Source: Pseudonocardia lacus (GTDB lineage: Bacteria > Actinomycetota > Actinomycetes > Mycobacteriales > Pseudonocardiaceae). From it: a stretch of DNA of 38,092 nucleotides. Below, in pieces: positions 18,379 through 26,263 of this stretch. Made by a program: the position numbers and the translations under genes. The stretch lies in contig NZ_JAHDTH010000055.1 in the NCBI RefSeq assembly GCF_018531445.1, positions 1 to 38,092 on the forward strand. Direction: 5' to 3'. The stretch's first letter is position 1. Every line of letters begins with the position of its first letter. The notes under the pieces are model-generated. The model was not told the DNA's origin and did no database searches. It worked only from the letters and a program-made list of their open reading frames with translations.

Positions 18379-20718
18379 TCAGGCGGGGCGGACGAGGAGG
18401 GCGACGGGGTAGCGGGAGAGGAGGTCGGACAGCAGCGGGGCCGACGACGTGATCGGCTGGTCGGTGAGGACGTCGTGCCAGTCGGTGGTCCCGTCGGGCA
18501 GCGGCAGCACCGTGTCGGCCCAGCCGCCGCGGGCGGCCAGCCCGACCGGCAGCCGGGTGGCCACCGCGACCAGCTTGGGCGAGCGCTGGAACGCCACCAG
18601 GTGGTCGGCGGCCGGACCCTCGGCGTGCAGCGGGCGGTAGCCCACGAACTCCTCGGGCCGGTAGCGGCGCAGCCGCAGCGCGTTCACCGTGACCAGCAGC
18701 TTGGCCGCGCCGCCCTCGTCGATCTCGGGCAGCCAGCCCTCGTCGAGGCGGGTCAGCAGCTCGCGGCGCCCTGCCCAGTCGACCGGGCGCCGGTTGTCGG
18801 GGTCGACCAGGGAGTACTCGAACAGCTCGGTGCCCTGGTAGACGTCGGGCACGCCGGGCCCGGCCAGCTGCAGCAGCTTCTGGCCCAGCGAGTTCGACCG
18901 GCCCGGCCCGGCGATCCTCGCCACGAACTCCTCGACCTCGGCCACCAGTTCGGCGTCGGCCAGCACCTCGCCGTACCAGCGGGCGATGGCCTCGTCGACC
19001 TCGGGCACCGCCTCGACGTGCGAGGTGACCAGCTTGGCCTCCTTGGCGGCCTTGCCCAGGTAGGCGGTGAAGCGCTCCTCGCTGATGGGCCAGGCGCCCA
19101 GCAGGTTCTGCCAGGCCAGCAGGTCGAGGGAGCGGTCGGGCAGCGGGTGGGCGCGCGACCAGCGGCGCAGCCGGGGGCCCCACTCGTCGGGGATCTCGGC
19201 CAGCACGGCCAGCCGGGCGCGGACGTCCTCGGAGCGCTTGGTGTCGTGCGTGGACAGCGTGGTCATCGTCGACGACCAGGACGCCTCGCGGGCGGCGAGC
19301 GCGGCGTGGAACTCCGCGGGCGGCACCCCGAACCGCGACGGGTCGCCGCCGACCTCGTTGAGCGCGACGAACCGGTTCCACCGGTAGAAGGTGGTGTCCT
19401 CGACGCCCTTGGCCATGACCATGCCGGAGGTCTGCTGGATGCGGGTGGCCAGCTCGCCGCCGGGGTCGGCCAGCATCGCGTCGCGGATCGCGTTCAACGC
19501 CTCGGCCAGGTCGGGGCGGTGGCTGCGGGCCACGCTGACCGCGGTCTCCAGCGCCGAACGCCCCTCGGGCAGGTAGGACCGGTACACCGGGAACCCGCAG
19601 AGCAGCTCCAGCACGGCCGCCCGGACGACCTCGGGCACGGGGTGCTTGCCGTGGCGGGAGGTGTAGGTGCGGGCGATGCGCGACACCTCGGCGGCCAGGA
19701 TGGTGCCGGCGACCTCGCGGCGCGCGGTGTGCTCCGCGGCGTGCAGCGACTCGCGGCCCCGCACGTGCTCGGCGGCGATCTGGGTGATCAGCCCGGCGCC
19801 GTCGGGGTCGACGAACACGCCCTGGATCTCGCGCAGGGCCTCGTAGCCGCTGGTCCCGTCGACGGGCCAGGACGTCGGCAGCTCCTCGCCGACGCCGAGG
19901 ATCTTCTCCACGACGAGCCAGCGGTCGGGCCCGATGGCCGCGCGCAGCATCCGCATGTACTCGCCGGGGTTGGACAGGCCGTCGGGGTGGTCGACGCGGA
20001 TGGCGTCGACGTCGCCCTCCTCGACCCAGCGCAGCACCTCGCGGTGGGTCTTGGCGAAGATCTCCGGCACCTCGACCCGCACCGCGGCCAGCGTGGAGAC
20101 GTCGAAGAACCGCCGGTAGGTCAGCTCGGCGCCGCCGCGGCGCCAGGACACGATCCGGTAGTGCTGGCGCTCGTGCACCTCCTGCGCGCTGCCGTCGCCG
20201 GTGCCCTCGGCCACCGGGAAGGCGTGCTCGTAGTAGCGCAGCTCGGTGCCGTCGTCGGAGAGGGTGAGGTGCTCGGCGAGCACCTTCTCCTCGTCGGCGG
20301 GGTCGTTCTCGGCGCCCAGCACGGGCAGCAGGATCGGCCCGGCCTCCCAGTCGATGTCGAACGTGTCGGCGTGCTCGGACGCGCGGCCCTTGGCCAGCAC
20401 GTCCCACCACCAGGGGTTGGCCCTGGCCACGTCGATGCCGACGTGGTTGGGCACGATGTCCAGGACGAACCGCATGCCGCGCTCGTGCACGGCGGCGGAC
20501 AGCGCCCGTCGGGCCTGCTCGCCCCCCCGCTCGGTCGAGACGCGGGTCGGGTCGACCACGTCGTAGCCGTGGTTGGACCCGGCGCCCGACTCCAGCAGCG
20601 GCGAGGCGTAGAACGCCCCGGCTCCCAGGTCGTCGAGGTAGGGCAGCAGTTCCAGCGCGTCGGCGAAGGTCTGCTGCGCCGACAGCTGGATCCGGTAGGT
20701 CGATGCGGGTGGTGTCAC
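18379..20718 (-). CDS. treY: Malto-oligosyltrehalose synthase
   Basis: TreY turns the reducing-end alpha-1,4 bond of glucans into an alpha,alpha-1,1 bond, giving maltooligosyl-trehalose for TreZ. The 779-residue product begins TPPASTYRIQLSAQQTF, the usual N-terminus. It shows SNHGYDVVDPTRV (48-60), RFVLDIVPNHVG (83-94), DAIRVDHPDGLSNP with nucleophile Asp243, and LVVEKILGVGEELP with Glu271, as expected for this GH13 subfamily. GTG 20718 is preceded by GGGAGG; longer in-frame extensions run into the glgX end and are not protein-like. It is downstream of glgX by 40 nt and likely co-transcribed with it. Confidence 0.95.
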   Translation of the reverse strand: MTPPASTYRIQLSAQQTFADALELLPYLDDLGAGAFYASPLLESGAGSNHGYDVVDPTRVSTERGGEQARRALSAAVHERGMRFVLDIVPNHVGIDVARANPWWWDVLAKGRASEHADTFDIDWEAGPILLPVLGAENDPADEEKVLAEHLTLSDDGTELRYYEHAFPVAEGTGDGSAQEVHERQHYRIVSWRRGGAELTYRRFFDVSTLAAVRVEVPEIFAKTHREVLRWVEEGDVDAIRVDHPDGLSNPGEYMRMLRAAIGPDRWLVVEKILGVGEELPTSWPVDGTSGYEALREIQGVFVDPDGAGLITQIAAEHVRGRESLHAAEHTARREVAGTILAAEVSRIARTYTSRHGKHPVPEVVRAAVLELLCGFPVYRSYLPEGRSALETAVSVARSHRPDLAEALNAIRDAMLADPGGELATRIQQTSGMVMAKGVEDTTFYRWNRFVALNEVGGDPSRFGVPPAEFHAALAAREASWSSTMTTLSTHDTKRSEDVRARLAVLAEIPDEWGPRLRRWSRAHPLPDRSLDLLAWQNLLGAWPISEERFTAYLGKAAKEAKLVTSHVEAVPEVDEAIARWYGEVLADAELVAEVEEFVARIAGPGRSNSLGQKLLQLAGPGVPDVYQGTELFEYSLVDPDNRRPVDWAGRRELLTRLDEGWLPEIDEGGAAKLLVTVNALRLRRYRPEEFVGYRPLHAEGPAADHLVAFQRSPKLVAVATRLPVGLAARGGWADTVLPLPDGTTDWHDVLTDQPITSSAPLLSDLLSRYPVALLVRPA

Positions 20719-20758
20719 ATGGCCTCCCATACCCCGTTGTGCACCCGGAACCACGTGG

Positions 20759-22930
20759 TCACGGAGCGTCGATGCGCTGCAGCACCAGGACCGAGCGGGC
20801 CGGCACGGTGTGCACGGCCCCGGCCAGCACGGTCGGCGGGTCGGCGGCGACGACGCCGGGCGCGGTGGACAGCGTGATGACCTCACCGGCGGCGGTGTCG
20901 ACGACGATCGCCCAGCGCGGCCCGTACTCCGGGCCCGGGATCGTGACGTCGATGTCCTCGTGGTGGGCGTTGAGGCAGAGCAGGAACGAGTCGTCGGTGA
21001 CCCGTTCGCCGCGGGTGTCGTACTCGTCGATGCCGTTGCCGTTGAGGAACGCCGTCACGCACTTGCCGAAGCCGGAGTCCCAGTCCTGCTCGGTCATCTC
21101 CTCACCGGACGGGGTGAACCAGGCGATGTCGTGCAGCGGGGCGTCCCTGGTGCGCCGCGGCGGCCGGATCGGCTTGCCCTGGAAGAACCGGCGCCTGCGG
21201 AAGACCGGGTGCGCGCGGCGCAGCGCGGTGACCCCGGCGGTGAACCCGATCAGCCCGGCGTTCTTGCCGGCCAGCGACCAGTCCACCCAGGAGATGTCGC
21301 TGTCCTGGCAGTAGACGTTGTTGTTGCCGTGCTGGGTGCGGCCCAGCTCGTCGCCGTGCAGCAGCATCGGCACGCCCTGCGACAGCATCAGCGTGGTGAT
21401 GAAGTTGCGCTGCTGGCGGGCGCGCAGCTCGAGCACCGCGGCGTCGTCGGTCGGGCCTTCGACGCCGCAGTTCCACGACCGGTTGTGGCTCTCCCCGTCG
21501 TTGTTGCCCTCGCCGTTGGCCTCGTTGTGCTTCTCGTTGTAGGAGACCAGGTCGTGCAGGGTGAACCCGTCGTGCGCGGTCACGAAGTTGATCGACGCGA
21601 ACGGGCGGCGGCCGTCCTCCTGGTAGAGGTCCGACGAGCCGGTGATGCGGGAGGCGAACTCGCCCAGCGTGCCGGGCTCGCCGCGCCAGAAGTCGCGGAC
21701 GGTGTCGCGGTACTTGCCGTTCCACTCCGTCCACAGCGGGGGGAAGTTGCCCACCTGGTAGCCGCCGGGCCCGACGTCCCACGGCTCGGCGATCAGCTTG
21801 ACCTGGCTGATCACCGGGTCCTGCTGGACCAGGTCGAAGAACACGCTCAGCCGGTCGACGTCGTAGAACTCGCGGGCCAGCGTGGAGGCGAGGTCGAAGC
21901 GGAAGCCGTCGACGTGCATCTCGGTGACCCAGTAGCGCAGCGAGTCCATGATCAGCTGCAGGGTGTGCGGGTTGCGCACGTTGAGCGAGTTGCCGGTGCC
22001 CGTGTAGTCCATGTAGTACCGCTGGTCGTCCTCGACGAGGCGGTAGTAGGCGGCGTTGTCGATGCCGCGCATCGACAGCGTGGGCCCCATGTGGTTGCCC
22101 TCGGCGGTGTGGTTGTAGACGACGTCGAGGATGACCTCGATGCCCGCGTCGTGCAGGTCGCGGACCATCGCCTTGAACTCCTGCACCTGGTTGCCCGGCC
22201 GGCTGGCGGTGCCGCGGGTGGCGTAGGCGTGGTGCGGGGCCAGGTAGGCGATGGTGTTGTAGCCCCAGTAGTTGGTGAGGCCCTTCTCCTGCAGGTGGTG
22301 GTCGTTGAGGAACTCGTGCACCGGCATGAGCTCGACCGCGGTCACCCCCAGCTGCTTGAGGTGCTCGACCATCACCGGGTGCACCAGGCCCGTGTAGGTG
22401 CCGCGCAGCTCCTGCGGGATCTCCGGGTGGGTGATCGTCAGCCCGCGCACGTGCGCCTCGTAGATCACGGTCTCGTGGTACGGGATGCGCGGGGCGCGGT
22501 CGGTGCCCCAGTCGAAGAACGGGTTCACCACCACCGACTTGGGCACGAACGGCGCCGAGTCGGTGTCGTTGCGGGCGTCGGGGTCGCCGAAGGGGTAGCC
22601 GAACACGGCCTCGTCCCAGCGGACCGGCCCGTCGAGCGCCTTCGCGTACGGGTCGACGAGCAGCTTCTTCGGGTTGCACCGCTGGCCGGTGGCCGGGTCG
22701 TAGACGCCGTGCACCCGGTAGCCGTAGCGCTGGCCCGGCTGCACGGTGGGCATGTAGCCGTGCCAGACGAACCCGTCGACCTCGGTCAGCTCGACCCGCG
22801 TCTCCTTGCCGCGGGCGCTGAACAGGCACAGCTCGACCTTCTCGGCCACCTCGGAGAACAGCGCGAAGTTCGTCCCCGAGCCGTCGTAGGTGGCGCCGAG
22901 GGGGTAGGCGTGGCCCGGCCACGGCCGCAT
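20759..22930 (-). CDS. glgX: Glycogen debranching enzyme (GlgX/TreX)
   Basis: This GH13 isoamylase-type enzyme hydrolyses alpha-1,6 branches and supplies linear maltodextrins to TreY/TreZ. From ATG 22930 the product is 723 residues, begins MRPWPGHAYPLGATYDGSGTNFALFS as usual for the family, and is preceded by a strong GGAGGAA site. Motifs are VILDVVYNH (266-274), DGFRFDLAS with nucleophile Asp346, LIAEPWD with Glu382 and FVTAHDGFTLHDLVSYNEKHNEANGEGN. An upstream in-frame extension of 43 residues is Arg/Pro-rich and is probably not translated. Confidence 0.96.
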   Translation of the reverse strand: MRPWPGHAYPLGATYDGSGTNFALFSEVAEKVELCLFSARGKETRVELTEVDGFVWHGYMPTVQPGQRYGYRVHGVYDPATGQRCNPKKLLVDPYAKALDGPVRWDEAVFGYPFGDPDARNDTDSAPFVPKSVVVNPFFDWGTDRAPRIPYHETVIYEAHVRGLTITHPEIPQELRGTYTGLVHPVMVEHLKQLGVTAVELMPVHEFLNDHHLQEKGLTNYWGYNTIAYLAPHHAYATRGTASRPGNQVQEFKAMVRDLHDAGIEVILDVVYNHTAEGNHMGPTLSMRGIDNAAYYRLVEDDQRYYMDYTGTGNSLNVRNPHTLQLIMDSLRYWVTEMHVDGFRFDLASTLAREFYDVDRLSVFFDLVQQDPVISQVKLIAEPWDVGPGGYQVGNFPPLWTEWNGKYRDTVRDFWRGEPGTLGEFASRITGSSDLYQEDGRRPFASINFVTAHDGFTLHDLVSYNEKHNEANGEGNNDGESHNRSWNCGVEGPTDDAAVLELRARQQRNFITTLMLSQGVPMLLHGDELGRTQHGNNNVYCQDSDISWVDWSLAGKNAGLIGFTAGVTALRRAHPVFRRRRFFQGKPIRPPRRTRDAPLHDIAWFTPSGEEMTEQDWDSGFGKCVTAFLNGNGIDEYDTRGERVTDDSFLLCLNAHHEDIDVTIPGPEYGPRWAIVVDTAAGEVITLSTAPGVVAADPPTVLAGAVHTVPARSVLVLQRIDAP

Positions 22931-23055
22931 GTGTTCCTCCGGGTTCTCGTCGAGCAGGTCCGCCGTCGGGCGCCCGCCGTCCGACCACCGGAAGAGGCTA
23001 CCGGGGGCCCTCCGGCGCCGGCGCCACGCCGCCGCCGGGTTCGGGATCGGCCCGG

Positions 23056-23517
23056 TCACGCCAGGCGGGCGGGGAACCCGCCGGTGGCCACGGGGCTCCA
23101 GCGGGTGGGCGTGATGCGGATCAGCGCCTTGCCCTGCGCGCGCATGGCCTCGCGGTACTCGTCCCAGTCGGGGTGCTCGCCGGAGATGGCGCGGAAGTAC
23201 TCGACCAGTGGCTCCAGCGCCTCGGGCAGCCGCAGCAGCTCGGCGTCGCCGTCGACCTGCACCCAGGGGCCGTTGAACTCGTCGGACAGCACGACGACCG
23301 ATGCCCTGCCGTGCCGCGCGACGTTGGCCGCCTTCGCCCGATCGGGGTAGGTGGAGATGACGACGCGGCCCTCGGCGTCGACGCCCGCGGTGACCGGCGA
23401 GCCCTGGAACCCACCGTCCGAGCGCGGGGTCATGAGGATCATCTTGTGCCTCGGGCGGACGAACTCGAGCAGTGCATCGCGGTCGACGTCGGTGTTCGTG
23501 GCGATGGTCCGTGGCAT
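23056..23517 (-). CDS. PPOX-class F420-dependent oxidoreductase
   Basis: The 153-residue split-beta-barrel flavin-binding protein belongs to the pyridoxamine-oxidase-like superfamily; actinobacterial members of this size commonly use F420. Visible features are the N-terminal DALLEFVRPRHKMILMTPRSDGGFQGSPVTAGVDAEGRVVISTYPDRAKAANVARHGRASVVV (14-76), GPWVQVDGDAELL, the HPDWDEYREAMRAQGKALIRITPTRW block and a C-terminal PVATGGFPARLA. ATG 23517 lies 7 nt after TATCGT (23530-23525). It is divergent from the HIT gene with only 63 bp between. The substrate is unknown. Confidence 0.88.
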   Translation of the reverse strand: MPRTIATNTDVDRDALLEFVRPRHKMILMTPRSDGGFQGSPVTAGVDAEGRVVISTYPDRAKAANVARHGRASVVVLSDEFNGPWVQVDGDAELLRLPEALEPLVEYFRAISGEHPDWDEYREAMRAQGKALIRITPTRWSPVATGGFPARLA

Positions 23518-23524
23518 GATCCGA

Positions 23525-23534
23525 ACGATAGTCT
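23525..23534. promoter_or_regulatory. Overlapping divergent -10 boxes (PPOX gene / HIT leader)
   Basis: On the minus strand TATCGT (23530-23525) precedes the PPOX ATG by 7 nt. On the plus strand TAGTCT (23529-23534) precedes ATG 23543 of a short ORF by 8 nt. The two hexamers share two base pairs, so both promoters could not be occupied at once. Confidence 0.5.
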
Positions 23535-23542
23535 CGGCCCCG

Positions 23543-23584
23543 ATGAGCGACCTCACGAGCGGTGCGGACGGAACGGTCCGATGA
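23543..23584 (+). CDS. 13-codon leader ORF coupled to the HIT gene
   Basis: ATG 23543 opens a short frame encoding MSDLTSGADGTVR whose TGA (23582-23584) overlaps the HIT start codon ATG 23581 in an ATGA arrangement. A TANNNT box 8 nt upstream would make its mRNA leaderless. The HIT start itself has no good Shine-Dalgarno sequence, so terminating ribosomes on this ORF may re-initiate on it. Short leaderless coupled ORFs are known in mycobacteria. Existence of the peptide is inferred; it may only serve translation of HIT. Confidence 0.4.
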   Translation: MSDLTSGADGTVR

Positions 23585-24006
23585 GCACCCTGTTCACGAA
23601 GATCATCGACGGTGAGCTGCCCGGCCGGTTCGTCTGGTCCGACGACACCGCCGTCGGCTTCCTGTCGATCAACCCGCTGGGCCCGGGCCACACGCTGGTG
23701 GTGCCGCGGGCCGAGGTCGACCACTGGATCGACGCCGACCCCGCCCTCGTCGCGCACCTCACCGCGGTGTCGCACGCGATCGGCGCGGCCGTCGCCACGG
23801 CGTGGCAGCCGCCGCGGGTCGGGCTGATCGTGGCCGGGTTCGAGGTGCCGCACCTGCACGTGCACGTGTTCCCGGCGTGGGACCTGGGCGCGTTCGACTT
23901 CGCCCAGGCCGCGGGCTCGATCGACCAGGCCGAGCAGGACGCCCACCGCGACACCCTGCGGGCCGCGCTGCGCGACGCCGGTCACGGCGCGCACGTCCCG
24001 GACTGA
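23581..24006 (+). CDS. HIT family protein
   Basis: This 141-residue histidine-triad protein is a predicted nucleotide hydrolase or transferase. It has the N-terminal FTKIIDGELPGRFVWSDDTAVGFLSINPLGPGHTLVVPR (5-43), typical of Hint/HIT-like proteins, and the triad HLHVHVFP (His91, His93, His95), whose middle histidine forms the nucleotidyl intermediate. Usual substrates are purine nucleoside phosphoramidates or dinucleoside polyphosphates. ATG 23581 matches the family start and overlaps the short leader ORF. The next gene starts one nucleotide after its stop. Confidence 0.92.
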   Translation: MSTLFTKIIDGELPGRFVWSDDTAVGFLSINPLGPGHTLVVPRAEVDHWIDADPALVAHLTAVSHAIGAAVATAWQPPRVGLIVAGFEVPHLHVHVFPAWDLGAFDFAQAAGSIDQAEQDAHRDTLRAALRDAGHGAHVPD

Positions 24007-24007
24007 C

Positions 24008-24631
24008 GTGCAGCTCGTCCTCATCCGCCACGCCCTGCCCGAGCGCGTCGACCGGCGGGCCGAAGGCCCCGACGTGGAGCGGGCCGACCCGGGCCTCACC
24101 GAGCTCGGCCACCGGCAGTCCGAACGGCTGGTCGCGGCGGTCGGCCCGCAGGTCGACGCGCTCTACAGCAGCCCGATGGCCCGCGCCCGGCAGACCGCGG
24201 CCCCGCTGGCCGCGGCGCTCGACCGCGAGCCGACCGTCGTCGCCGGGCTGCGCGAGTTCGACGCCGACGCGCGCCACTACGTCCCGGTGCACGAGATGTC
24301 GCGCCACGACCCCGACGCGTGGCAGCGCATGCTGGCCGGCGAGCTGCCCGCCGGCGTCGACACGCCCGCCTTCGCCGAGCGGGTGGGGGAGTCGGTCGAG
24401 GGCATCGTGGCCGCGCACCCGGGACGCGAGACCGTGGTCGTCGTCGCGCACGCCGGGACGATCAACATCTGGCTGGCCCGGCTGCTCGGGCTGTCGCGCC
24501 CGCTGACGTTCCCGCTGGACTACGCCGGCATCACCCGCGTGCTGGCCTCCCGGGACGGCCGGCGCGTGGTCCGCTCGGTCAACGAGACCGCGCACGTGGC
24601 CGACCTGCTCGCCATGCCGGGGCCTGCCTAG
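24008..24631 (+). CDS. Histidine phosphatase family protein
   Basis: This 207-residue phosphoglycerate-mutase-like phosphatase has the catalytic motif LVLIRHALP (Arg7, phosphorylated His8), LTELGHRQSERL, YSSPMARARQTA (Arg59), Glu83 in LREFDAD and the second histidine in VVAHAGTINIW (His148). The canonical RHG is RHA here, a common variation. Substrates range from sugar phosphates to nucleotides and cannot be predicted. The GTG start lies 1 nt after the HIT stop, so it is in the HIT operon. Confidence 0.88.
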   Translation: MQLVLIRHALPERVDRRAEGPDVERADPGLTELGHRQSERLVAAVGPQVDALYSSPMARARQTAAPLAAALDREPTVVAGLREFDADARHYVPVHEMSRHDPDAWQRMLAGELPAGVDTPAFAERVGESVEGIVAAHPGRETVVVVAHAGTINIWLARLLGLSRPLTFPLDYAGITRVLASRDGRRVVRSVNETAHVADLLAMPGPA

Positions 24632-24634
24632 CCT

Positions 24635-24701
24635 TCCGTCGAGAAGGAAGTTGTCGTGATCGACAGGCCCTGATGATCACGACAACGTCGTACTCGACGG
24701 A
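24635..24701. repeat. Nested inverted-repeat element between phosphatase and MFS genes
   Basis: Outer arms TCCGTCGAG (24635-24643) and CTCGACGGA (24693-24701) are perfect 9-bp complements. Inner arms GTTGTCGTGATC (24650-24661) and GATCACGACAAC (24675-24686) are perfect 12-bp complements with a 13-nt loop. The 6-nt gaps between outer and inner arms are equal on both sides. It starts 4 nt after the phosphatase stop, so it may terminate that transcript, but its form also fits REP-like intergenic palindromes. Confidence 0.75.
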
Positions 24702-24873
24702 GTGGGGCGCCGAGTCGATCACTGCGGGTGGTCGAGATCACACTCTCCGCGTCGGCGGTGATCGCGGGGGGTGGGGCGGTCCGGTGCGGCGCGCGCGGGG
24801 CCGCCCCGACGGCCGGGATTTCCTACCCTCATGGGGAGGGCCGGGCCCAGCCCGTCGAGGGGGTGCGACCGCG

Positions 24874-26115
24874 ATGGCGTCCAGTCGGCCACCGGCGGTG
24901 CTGGCCGTGGCCGAGTTCCGGGCCATCTGGCTGGCCGAGCTGCTGTCGCTGGTGGGCGATCAGCTGGCCAGGGTGGCGCTGGCGGTGCTGGTCTTCGGGC
25001 GCACCGGGTCGGCGTCGCTGGCCGCGCTCAGCTACGCGCTGACGTTCCTGCCGGCGCTGGTGGGCGGGGTGGCGCTGGGCGGGCTCGCCGACCGCTTCCG
25101 GCGCCGCGAGGTGATGGTCGCCGCCGACGCGCTGCGGGCGGTCACCGTGGCGGTGATGGCGCTGCCCGGGATGCCGCTGTGGCTGTTGTGCGTGCTGCTG
25201 GTGCTGGTCGTGCTGGCCGCGGCGCCGCACACCGCGGCCCAGGGCGCGCTGCTGCCCCAGGTGCTGCCCGGGCACCTCTACGAGCGCGGGCTGGCGGTGC
25301 GCCAGATCACCGGGCAGACCGCGCAGCTGGCCGGGTTCTCCGCGGGCGGCCTGCTGGTCGCCGCGTTCACCCCGGAGGCGGCGCTGCTGGTGAACGCGGG
25401 CACGTTCGTGCTGTCCGGGCTGCTCGTCCGGCTAGGGGTCGCGGCCAGGGACCGCCCGGCGGCCAGGGCGCGGGCCGAGGCGGGGCGGGGCGGTCGGGGG
25501 CTCGTCGGCGTGGTCGCCGAGATCGCCGCCGACCCGGTGCGCCGGGCGCTGGTGCTGCTGGCCTGGCTGGTCGGCTGCTACGTGGTGCCGGAGGCGCTGG
25601 CCGCGCCGTACGCCGCGCAGATCGGCGCGGGCCCGGCCGTCGTCGGGCTGCTGATGGCCGCCGACCCGCTGGGCAGCGTGCTGGGGGCCTGGCTGTTCGT
25701 GCGGTTCGTGCCGCCCGCCCGGCGGGCCCGGCTGGTCGGCGTGCTCGCCGTGGTCGCGGGCCTGCCCCTGCTGCCCTTCGCGCTGCGCCCCGACGTGCCG
25801 GTCGCCGTGGTGCTGCTGGCGGTGTCGGGGATGGCCTCGACGGCCTACCTGCTGCAGGCCCAGGCCGGCTTCGTGCTGGCGACGCCGGACGGGAACCGGG
25901 GGCGCGCGATCGGCGTCGCGGCGTCCGGCATCGTCGCCGGTCAGGGGGTTGCGGTGCTCGTCGGCGGGCTGCTGGCCGACGCGTGGGGCGCGGGTGGCGC
26001 CATCACGGCCGGCGGGGCCGCCGGCGCGGTGCTCGCGCTCGGCGGCGCGGTGCTGTGGCACCGCGCCTGCCGCGCGGGTTCGCCCGCCGCGACGCGAGCG
26101 GTCGCGGAGGGGTGA
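24874..26115 (+). CDS. MFS transporter
   Basis: This 413-residue major-facilitator protein has about 12 membrane segments. It begins FRAIWLAELLSLVGDQLARVALAVLVFGRTGSASLAALSYALTFLPALVGGVALGGLADRFRRREVM, with the family GGLADRFRRR loop at about residues 68-77 between segments 2 and 3, typical of drug-efflux-like MFS_3 members. ATG 24874 is preceded by a GAGGGGG run; a candidate -10 box TACCCT lies at 24824-24829. Its TGA is inside the 15-nt palindrome 26111-26125, which also contains the stop of the last minus-strand micro-ORF. Substrate unknown. Confidence 0.88.
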   Translation: MASSRPPAVLAVAEFRAIWLAELLSLVGDQLARVALAVLVFGRTGSASLAALSYALTFLPALVGGVALGGLADRFRRREVMVAADALRAVTVAVMALPGMPLWLLCVLLVLVVLAAAPHTAAQGALLPQVLPGHLYERGLAVRQITGQTAQLAGFSAGGLLVAAFTPEAALLVNAGTFVLSGLLVRLGVAARDRPAARARAEAGRGGRGLVGVVAEIAADPVRRALVLLAWLVGCYVVPEALAAPYAAQIGAGPAVVGLLMAADPLGSVLGAWLFVRFVPPARRARLVGVLAVVAGLPLLPFALRPDVPVAVVLLAVSGMASTAYLLQAQAGFVLATPDGNRGRAIGVAASGIVAGQGVAVLVGGLLADAWGAGGAITAGGAAGAVLALGGAVLWHRACRAGSPAATRAVAEG

Positions 26116-26125
26116 GCTGCTCACC
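26111..26125. terminator. 15-nt palindrome shared by two convergent stops
   Basis: GGTGAGCTGCTCACC is a perfect palindrome around one central base. It contains the MFS stop on the plus strand (26113-26115) and the stop of the third micro-ORF on the minus strand (26123-26121). A 6-bp stem with a 3-nt loop could form in either RNA. It is short for a terminator and there is no T-run. Confidence 0.35.
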
Positions 26126-26141
26126 AGTTCTTGTTGCGCAC
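26121..26141 (-). CDS. Micro-ORF 3, hexapeptide MRNKNW
   Basis: GTG at 26141-26139 opens six codons encoding fMet-Arg-Asn-Lys-Asn-Trp, followed by TGA at 26123-26121. GAGGAAGGA at 26157-26149 is a strong Shine-Dalgarno sequence with 7 nt to the GTG. The 21-nt unit is identical to two other copies at 61-bp intervals. It is the last copy in the direction of transcription; beyond it the minus strand runs antisense into the MFS gene. Whether the peptide is made and what it does is unknown. Confidence 0.55.
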   Translation of the reverse strand: MRNKNW

Positions 26142-26181
26142 GTCGGCGTCCTTCCTCGGGGCGGGTCGGTGGATCGCGCGG

Positions 26182-26202
26182 TCACCAGTTCTTGTTGCGC
26201 AC
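26182..26202 (-). CDS. Micro-ORF 2, hexapeptide MRNKNW
   Basis: GTG 26202-26200 to TGA 26184-26182, same six codons as the other two copies. The ribosome binding site is GGGAGAGGA at 26217-26209 with 6 nt to the GTG. It differs in spelling from the sites of copies 1 and 3 while keeping function, which argues for selection on translation. Confidence 0.55.
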   Translation of the reverse strand: MRNKNW

Positions 26203-26242
26203 GGGGCGTCCTCTCCCTGGTACGGGTGCTCGGGCGTCGCTC

Positions 26243-26263
26243 TCACCAGTTCTTGTTGCGCAC
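26243..26263 (-). CDS. Micro-ORF 1, hexapeptide MRNKNW
   Basis: GTG 26263-26261 to TGA 26245-26243. The site GGGAGGA at 26276-26270 lies 6 nt upstream. It is the first copy in the transcript direction. A 9-bp hairpin (26328-26306) lies 30 nt further upstream and may be part of the mRNA leader or an operator. Confidence 0.55.
   Translation of the reverse strand: MRNKNW

Larger units (their letters stand above)
26121..26263 (-). repeat. Array of three identical 21-nt units, period 61 bp
   Basis: Units at 26263-26243, 26202-26182 and 26141-26121 are identical at all 21 positions. The 40-nt segments between them are different from each other except that each carries, just 5' of the next unit, an SD-like purine run with its own spelling (GGGAGGA before the first, GGGAGAGGA before the second, GAGGAAGGA before the third). 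The period is not a multiple of three, so the copies cannot be repeats within one protein. Confidence 0.9.

Noticed and set aside
25032..26115. Micro-ORF peptides as a leader (attenuator) of a downstream gene
   Set aside because: Downstream on the same strand there is only the antisense of the MFS gene; no operon follows for at least 2 kb.
26121..26263. Possible CRISPR array (three 21-nt repeats with 40-nt spacers)
   Set aside because: Only three units, no cas genes, no leader, and each spacer ends in a Shine-Dalgarno sequence placed correctly for the repeat's own short ORF.
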